From the NCBI GenBank assembly GCA_035527455.1, contig DATLAN010000671.1, positions 1 to 8,936 of the forward strand: a stretch of DNA of 8,936 bases. Direction: 5' to 3'. A program made the position numbers and the translations under genes. The notes beneath the pieces were generated by a model. It ran no database searches. It worked only from the letters and a program-made list of their open reading frames with translations, and was not told the DNA's origin. Positions 1 through 3,946 of this stretch are shown piece by piece; within the stretch, counting starts at the first letter, position 1; each line of letters opens with the position of its first letter. Origin of the DNA: DATLAN01 sp035527455 (GTDB taxonomy: Bacteria > Planctomycetota > Planctomycetia > Pirellulales > Thermoguttaceae).

Positions 1-270
1 CTGGGCTGTCCTCTTTCAGCCCCGAAGGGGCAAAATGTGGCAGCCCGGGGCAACGCCCCGGGGAAGGGGTCGCCCGAATGCATGCAGCCCTGAAAGGGCG
101 TCATGGACTGTTGCAGGACAAAGGCCAATCTCGCCCTTTCAGGGCTGGATTCTCGTGGCTGCTTCCTTTCCCAGGGCGTTGCCCTGGGCTGTCCTATGGC
201 GCCCCTTCGGGGCTGATTGTAAGGTTGGACGATCTCGTTCCCAGGGCGTTGCCCCGGGCTGTCCTATGGC
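1..270. repeat. REP-like cluster of GC-rich hairpins
   Basis: Seven short palindromes lie here: 19-31 (GCCCCGAAGGGGC), 44-62 (8-bp stem around AAC), 87-99 (GCCCTGAAAGGGC), 133-145 (GCCCTTTCAGGGC), 170-188 (CCCAGGGCGTTGCCCTGGG), 201-213 (GCCCCTTCGGGGC) and 240-258 (as 170-188, one stem mismatch). The first three, at 19-99, are the inverted copy of the next three, at 133-213: both halves are 81 bases with hairpin gaps of 12 and 24, around a 33-base centre. To the right the pattern continues in tandem, and the phrase CTGTCCTATGGCG recurs at 189-201 and 259-271. Bases 1-10 look like the tail of another unit, so the cluster probably runs off the left edge. Such palindromes are known as dispersed intergenic repeats, and planctomycete genomes seem rich in them (inference). 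No credible gene is seen in 1-462; open frames here are artefacts of the repeats. Confidence 0.85.
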
Positions 271-278
271 GCGGGTGG

Positions 279-341
279 CCCCGTCGATTTTCCGGAGTAG
301 GCGTTGGCACATGAGTCGGCTTGTTCGGAAAATCGTCGGGG
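279..341. repeat. 16-bp inverted repeat
   Basis: Arms at 279-294 and 326-341 pair over 16 bases with one mismatch (position 284 against 336) around a 31-base loop. A small palindrome, GTCGC-GGA-GCGAC, follows at 341-353. The structure lies about 120 bases beyond the stop of the TPR gene in its direction of transcription. No T-run follows either arm, so an intrinsic terminator is not supported. The remaining bases, 354-462, show nothing recognisable. Confidence 0.5.
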
Positions 342-462
342 TCGCGGAGCGACAAGAGGCGTTCCCCTCAGGCGCGTCCCGCCCGTTGCCACACAAGGCC
401 GACCATTCTCCGAATGCACTTTCTGGAGTCGAGAGTGGGTAGCAGCGGTGCCACCCGCCGGA

Positions 463-1761
463 TCAGTCCGGAACGAACCCGAGGTCCCGGGCCCTGGCAA
501 AGTCGGCTTCGGCCTTGTCCCGTTCGCCCTTGTCATCATAGGCAAGGCCCCGAAAGTAATGGGCTTTTCCGTTTTTCGGGTCGAGACGGATCACTTTCGT
601 GAAGTCATCGATGGCCTTGTCGATTCTGCCCGTCTTAAGATAAACGAGGCCCCGGTTGTTATAGGCTAACGGGTCTTTCGGGTCGAGCCCGATGGCTTTC
701 GTGCAGTCAGTGATGGCTTTATCGTATTCGCCTTTTGCAGCGTAGGCGATGCCCCGGTTGTTGTAGGCCTTGGCGTCCTCGGGATCGAGTCGAATCGCTT
801 CGGCATAATCAGCGATGGCCTTGTCGTACTCGCCTTTTGCAGCGTAGGCGATGCCCCGGTTGTTGTAGGCCTTGGCGTCCTCGGGATCGAGTCGAATCGC
901 TTCGGCATAGTCAGCGATGGCCTTGTCGTACTCGCCCATATCGTCGTAGACGTTGCCGCGGTTGAAGTAGGCATTGCCATCTTTTGGGTTCAGCCGGATT
1001 GCCTCGGTATAGTCAGCAATGGCCTTGTCGTACTCGCCCTTCTCGCAGTAGGCAGTACCTCGGTTCCCGTAGGGTTCGGGGAGTTTCGGATCGAGCCGGA
1101 TGGCTTCGCTGTAGTCCGCGATGGCCTTGTCGATTCCACGCGTCTTATAGTACGCGATGCCCCGGTTGTAGTAGGCTTCGGGATCTTTTGGGTCGAGCCG
1201 GATTGCCTCGCTGTAGTCGTCGATGGCCTTCTCGAATTCGCCCCGGTCCAAATGGATCGTGCCCCGATTGTAGAAAGCGAAGGCGAATTCCGGGTCAAGC
1301 CGAATCGCCTCCGTGTAATCAGCGATTGCCTTGTCTGATTCGTCCTTCTTCTCGTACGCAGTGCCGCGGTTGAAGTGGAATCTGGCGAGTTTCGAGTCGA
1401 GGCGAATTGCCTCGCTGTAGTCGGCGACAGCCTTATCGTACTCGCCCTTCGAGTAGTAGGCGATGCCGCGGTCGTTGTAAGCGGTAGCTAGTTTTGGATC
1501 AAGCCGAATTGCTTCATTGTACTCGGCGATAGCCTTATCGTACTCGCATTGCTTGCGATACGCGTTGCCCCGGTTTCTGTACGCGTTGGCATCGTCCGGT
1601 TCGAACTGGATCGCTTTGCTGCATTCGGCGATAGTCCGGTCGACGTCGTCATCGCTTGTACCGACCTCCGCCCCCGGGAGGCACTTCGACGCTCCGAAGG
1701 CCAAGGCTACAATCAATACAAACGGCCACGCTTCACGGGTCTGGTTTGTCAGCCGTGCCAT
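463..1761 (-). CDS. Exported or anchored TPR-repeat protein (11 units)
   Basis: This 432-residue protein consists almost entirely of tetratricopeptide repeats, a helix-turn-helix scaffold that mediates protein-protein contacts. The repeats are in perfect 34-residue register: residues 60-93, then every 34 up to 366-399, with a final unit at 400-432. A partial helix precedes them at about 41-59. The typical unit reads AYNNRGIAY, then GEYDKAIADY, then EAIRLDP. The N-terminus has charged residues followed by a hydrophobic stretch (about 13-24), which suggests a signal peptide or anchor. Cys27 is preceded by A-S-K, which does not fit a lipobox. The start is ATG with AAAGGAG 10 bases upstream. Units 8 and 9 include a very recent duplication. 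No catalytic domain is visible, so the partner and pathway are unknown. The gene is probably transcribed alone from a promoter near 1830-1859. Confidence 0.93.
   Translation of the reverse strand: MARLTNQTREAWPFVLIVALAFGASKCLPGAEVGTSDDDVDRTIAECSKAIQFEPDDANAYRNRGNAYRKQCEYDKAIAEYNEAIRLDPKLATAYNDRGIAYYSKGEYDKAVADYSEAIRLDSKLARFHFNRGTAYEKKDESDKAIADYTEAIRLDPEFAFAFYNRGTIHLDRGEFEKAIDDYSEAIRLDPKDPEAYYNRGIAYYKTRGIDKAIADYSEAIRLDPKLPEPYGNRGTAYCEKGEYDKAIADYTEAIRLNPKDGNAYFNRGNVYDDMGEYDKAIADYAEAIRLDPEDAKAYNNRGIAYAAKGEYDKAIADYAEAIRLDPEDAKAYNNRGIAYAAKGEYDKAITDCTKAIGLDPKDPLAYNNRGLVYLKTGRIDKAIDDFTKVIRLDPKNGKAHYFRGLAYDDKGERDKAEADFARARDLGFVPD
731..934 (-). repeat. 102-bp tandem duplication within the TPR gene
   Basis: Bases 731-832 and 833-934 are direct, head-to-tail copies of 102 bp, exactly one 34-codon TPR unit, differing only at 808 (A) against 910 (G). 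The difference is synonymous (Asp GAT against GAC). The copies encode residues 277-310 and 311-344. The other units in the gene have diverged much more in DNA, so this copy arose recently by unequal recombination or replication slippage. Confidence 0.93.
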
Positions 1762-1771
1762 TTTGCTGGCT

Positions 1772-1778
1772 CTCCTTT
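1772..1778 (-). promoter_or_regulatory. Ribosome binding site of the TPR gene
   Basis: AAAGGAG on the minus strand lies 10 bases before the ATG at 1761. It supports that ATG as the start. Confidence 0.7.
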
Positions 1779-1829
1779 CCGCGTCAGGAAACTATGGGCG
1801 AATAAGTTGGAGAAAGTCGTCACCAAGTC

Positions 1830-1859
1830 ATTTTATGCAATAGTTCGGTGGTGTTGCAA
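1830..1859 (-). promoter_or_regulatory. Candidate promoter of the TPR gene
   Basis: On the minus strand, TTGCAA (1859-1854, four of six matches to a -35 box) is followed after 18 bases by TAAAAT (1835-1830, five of six matches to a -10 box). This would give a leader of roughly 60 bases before the ATG at 1761. The match assumes a sigma-70-like consensus. The inverted-repeat element 1864-1954 ends just upstream of the -35 box. Confidence 0.35.
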
Positions 1860-1863
1860 ACGA

Positions 1864-1954
1864 GTAGGTCAGGGCTTGCCCTGACGCTTTGTCAAGATCC
1901 GACGATTGGATCCAATACGTTATCCCGCTGTCGTCAGGGCAAGCCCTGACCTAC
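1864..1954. repeat. Paired-palindrome element (perfect 23-bp inverted repeat)
   Basis: Arms 1864-1886 and 1932-1954 are perfect reverse complements over 23 bases, separated by 45 bases. Each arm is itself nearly self-complementary, with GTCAGGGC-TT-GCCCTGAC in the left arm. The right arm overlaps the last codon of the methyltransferase gene: its TAG stop is part of the repeat. I see no target-site duplication next to the arms and no gene inside. The layout, two REP-like palindromes in opposite orientation, resembles a BIME or a small non-autonomous element. On the minus strand it could also form a stem-loop at the mRNA end, but no T-run follows. Confidence 0.85.
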
Positions 1955-3639
1955 GTGACGGTCGGTTCCAGTTCGGGGCGGAGGAGGCGCGAGTTCAGCA
2001 GCGGTTTGGTGCGCTGGATGAGCGCGGACTGCAGGCCGTGCTGTTGGAGTGGGTCCTGCCGGCTGGGTAGGAATCTCGCCGACCGCAGGCCGAAACCGCT
2101 CCAGCAGTCCGTGCCGAGCGTCTGCTCGATGCGGCTTCGGAGATTGAGCGTTTCGCCGACGTACAAGTCTTGGCTGCCGTTGCCCAGGATGTAGACGCCG
2201 GGCTGCTCGTAATGGGCCGTGCGGCATCGCGACAGAGGCACGGCTCGGGGAAGATCTTTCTCTAGCCACTCGGAGAAACGTTTCTTCGCCAACGATTTCG
2301 ACTGGGTCGCCCTCTTGCGAATCGACATGGCGGCCCAGCGATATTCGAAGGGCGAAAAGCCCGGGGCAAACTCCGCGGCGATCGCGTCGAACTCGGCCGC
2401 CAGTTTCGGCGAACAAAGGAAATCGTCCAGCGCCAGCCCGCAGTCCAGGCTTACGAGCTGCATGGCGATCTCGCTGGCGAAGCTGTAGGCGTCCATCATC
2501 TCGAACGTGAGTCGCTTGTTGCCGGCGCGACGGACTTTCGGCAGCTTGCCGGCCTTGCGGATTCGCAGCAGGAGCCGGTTCCAGACGTAAGCGTCGCCGG
2601 GCAGGCCCTTCTTGCGGCAGGCGGCGACGAACGCGGCGTCCAACTCGGGATGGCAGAGGATACGGTCGGTCGAGTTGCCGTCGCACGTGGTCCGATAGGC
2701 GTCGATGATGCCCCGCTGCGTGTCCTCGTCGGAGTGCGGCAGCGGGCGGCCGTTGCGCAGACGGAGCTTGGTCTTTCCGGCCGAGGTGGTGGGCGCGCTG
2801 CGCACCGGATCGGCCGGACCGTCCAAGGGGTCGCCCGTCTGGGCAGCGTCGAGCCGCTGCCGGATTCTCTTCACGTAGTCCTGCGAGAGTTCGATACCCA
2901 GCCAGCGCCGCCCGAGTTTCTTCGCCACCGCCAAGGTCGTGCCGCTGCCGGCGAAGGGGTCCAGCACGAGGTCCTGCGGACGGCTCGACGTGCGGATGAT
3001 TCGCCCCAGCAGTTGCTCGGGCATCTGGCAGCCGTGGAACCCTTCGCGCTCCTTGAACGTCCCGGCGACTCGGGCGAAGTACCACGTGTCGTGCCTGGGG
3101 GCGAAACCCGACGGCGGCGCGTCCTGCGGGCGCAAGATCCACGTATTGTCGGGCAGCCGGCCTTTCGGGTTGGCACGGGCGTCGCGGTAGACGAGCTGGC
3201 GGGCCGAGAGGACGCGGACGGCCGGATTCTCGCCGTTGAAGGTGAAGTGGTTCGGGTCCTTGACGAAGTGGAACAGGTGCGTGTGCGAGCGGCTGAAGCC
3301 CCGCACGCAGTTGACGCCGAACGTGTAGTACCAGATCACCCAGCTTCGGCAGGAGAATCCGACTTCATCCTGCGCGATCAGCTTCAACTCGGCCGCATAC
3401 TCGTCGCCGATGGCCAGCCAGAAGGTGCCCGTCGGCTTGAGCACGTCCGACACGGCCGCCATCCAGGCCCGGGACCAGTCGAGATACTCCCGCCGGGACC
3501 GCCGGTCGTCGTACAGGTCGTAGTCGTAGCCGATGTTGAACGGGGGATCGGCGAACACCAGATCGACGGTCGCCGGTCCGATATCCTTCAATATTTCCAG
3601 GCAATCGCCTTGCCGAAGCGTGTTGCAGCGTATTTCCAC
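1951..3639 (-). CDS. Beta-class DNA methyltransferase fused to a GIY-YIG-like domain
   Basis: This 562-residue protein probably transfers a methyl group from S-adenosylmethionine to an amino group of adenine or cytosine in DNA. Counting from the GTG at 3639, GDCLEIL lies near residue 12, the catalytic motif IV ADPPFNIG at about 30-37, and the AdoMet-binding motif DPFAGSGTT at 227-235. The order IV then I is that of the beta class (PF01555-type), and DPPF favours N6-adenine. Residues about 290-460 form a region I do not recognise. Residues about 478-552 look like a GIY-YIG domain: GVY 481-483, YVG 493-495, Arg501, and Asn549 in KPLLN. The position where the family has its metal-binding Glu is Gln537 (LQSALI). 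Nuclease activity is therefore doubtful. A GTG nine bases further upstream is also in frame, but the strong AGGAGG sits 8 bases before 3639 and overlaps the upstream GTG. No separate restriction gene is visible nearby. Confidence 0.9.
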   Translation of the reverse strand: MEIRCNTLRQGDCLEILKDIGPATVDLVFADPPFNIGYDYDLYDDRRSRREYLDWSRAWMAAVSDVLKPTGTFWLAIGDEYAAELKLIAQDEVGFSCRSWVIWYYTFGVNCVRGFSRSHTHLFHFVKDPNHFTFNGENPAVRVLSARQLVYRDARANPKGRLPDNTWILRPQDAPPSGFAPRHDTWYFARVAGTFKEREGFHGCQMPEQLLGRIIRTSSRPQDLVLDPFAGSGTTLAVAKKLGRRWLGIELSQDYVKRIRQRLDAAQTGDPLDGPADPVRSAPTTSAGKTKLRLRNGRPLPHSDEDTQRGIIDAYRTTCDGNSTDRILCHPELDAAFVAACRKKGLPGDAYVWNRLLLRIRKAGKLPKVRRAGNKRLTFEMMDAYSFASEIAMQLVSLDCGLALDDFLCSPKLAAEFDAIAAEFAPGFSPFEYRWAAMSIRKRATQSKSLAKKRFSEWLEKDLPRAVPLSRCRTAHYEQPGVYILGNGSQDLYVGETLNLRSRIEQTLGTDCWSGFGLRSARFLPSRQDPLQQHGLQSALIQRTKPLLNSRLLRPELEPTVT

Positions 3640-3644
3640 GCGGG

Positions 3645-3653
3645 TCACCTCCT
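3645..3653 (-). promoter_or_regulatory. Full-length Shine-Dalgarno of the methyltransferase gene
   Basis: AGGAGGTGA on the minus strand matches the anti-Shine-Dalgarno complement over nine bases. AGGAGG (3653-3648) ends 8 bases before the GTG at 3639. It overlaps the earlier in-frame GTG at 3648-3646, which makes that earlier codon an unlikely start. This decides the start chosen. Confidence 0.75.
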
Positions 3654-3666
3654 GTGAGTCTAGACG

Positions 3667-3697
3667 ATCATCGTGCAGATTTTCCCGGCGGTGTCAA
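3667..3697 (-). promoter_or_regulatory. Candidate promoter of the methyltransferase gene
   Basis: On the minus strand a perfect TTGACA (3697-3692) is followed after 19 bases by GATGAT (3672-3667), four of six matches to a -10 box. Transcription would start near 3660, close to the Shine-Dalgarno. The long spacer and weak -10 keep this tentative. Confidence 0.3.
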
Positions 3698-3789
3698 GGG
3701 GCGCAGCTTGGGACGACAATGTCGGGTTGGTTTGCCGGACGTACAGAAAGTGCTTCTCCGACAATGAGTTACGTCAGTTCTGGCGCATT

Positions 3790-3898
3790 ACGTTTAGCGG
3801 GCGGGGTTGCCCGCCGTTGTTCGGGCAGAGAAGCGCTGCTTGCACAACGGCGGGCACAACGGCGGGCACAACGGCGGGCAAGCCCGCCCGCTAAACGT
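3790..3898. repeat. Paired-palindrome element (31-bp inverted repeat)
   Basis: Arms 3790-3820 and 3868-3898 are reverse complements over 31 bases with one mismatch, separated by 47 bases. Each arm contains a smaller palindrome around GGGC(T/A)(T/A)GCCC; the left arm carries GGGG where the right arm, read in reverse, has GGGC. No gene is inside. It lies about 40 bases beyond the stop of the 952-residue protein and upstream of the methyltransferase promoter candidate. It may act as a strong mRNA hairpin, but no T-run follows on the minus strand. No flanking target-site duplication is evident. Confidence 0.85.
3844..3879. repeat. Three tandem copies of a 12-bp unit
   Basis: ACAACGGCGGGC occurs three times in a row without mismatch, at 3844-3855, 3856-3867 and 3868-3879. 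The third copy is the inner end of the right arm of the 31-bp inverted repeat, so the extra copies look like a slippage expansion of that arm's edge. Confidence 0.9.
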
Positions 3899-3929
3899 CA
3901 ACTCTCTGCGATCGTGCGCTGTAGGATTA

Positions 3930-3946
3930 GATTAGTAGGACTAATC
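3930..3946. repeat. 7-bp hairpin over the stop codon of the 952-residue protein gene
   Basis: GATTAGT-AGG-ACTAATC can pair over 7 bases, and the TAG stop (3943-3941 on the minus strand) lies within it. The stem is AT-rich and no T-run follows, so a terminator role is weakly supported. Confidence 0.4.

Noticed and set aside
1..270. CRISPR array
   Set aside because: The repeats are short palindromes in both orientations with spacers of 12 and 24 bases that are themselves related between units; there is no uniform repeat/spacer pattern and no cas gene.
35..669. Small plus- and minus-strand open frames at the left end
   Set aside because: They translate the REP hairpins or run antisense to the TPR gene end, and have no convincing ribosome binding site or motif.
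1675..1690. Lipobox at Cys27 of the TPR protein
   Set aside because: The residues before the Cys are Ala-Ser-Lys; Lys at -1 is not compatible with lipoprotein processing.
1934..3142. Minus-strand open frame of 402 residues in another phase
   Set aside because: It is a shifted reading of the methyltransferase gene, very rich in Arg, Ala and Pro, without motifs.
2650..3657. Plus-strand open frame of 335 residues
   Set aside because: It is antisense to the methyltransferase catalytic region; the low-complexity composition is that of a shadow frame in GC-rich DNA.
3790..3898. Intrinsic terminator for the hydrolase operon
   Set aside because: The stem is strong, but no T-run follows on the minus strand, so only a general stem-loop role can be argued.
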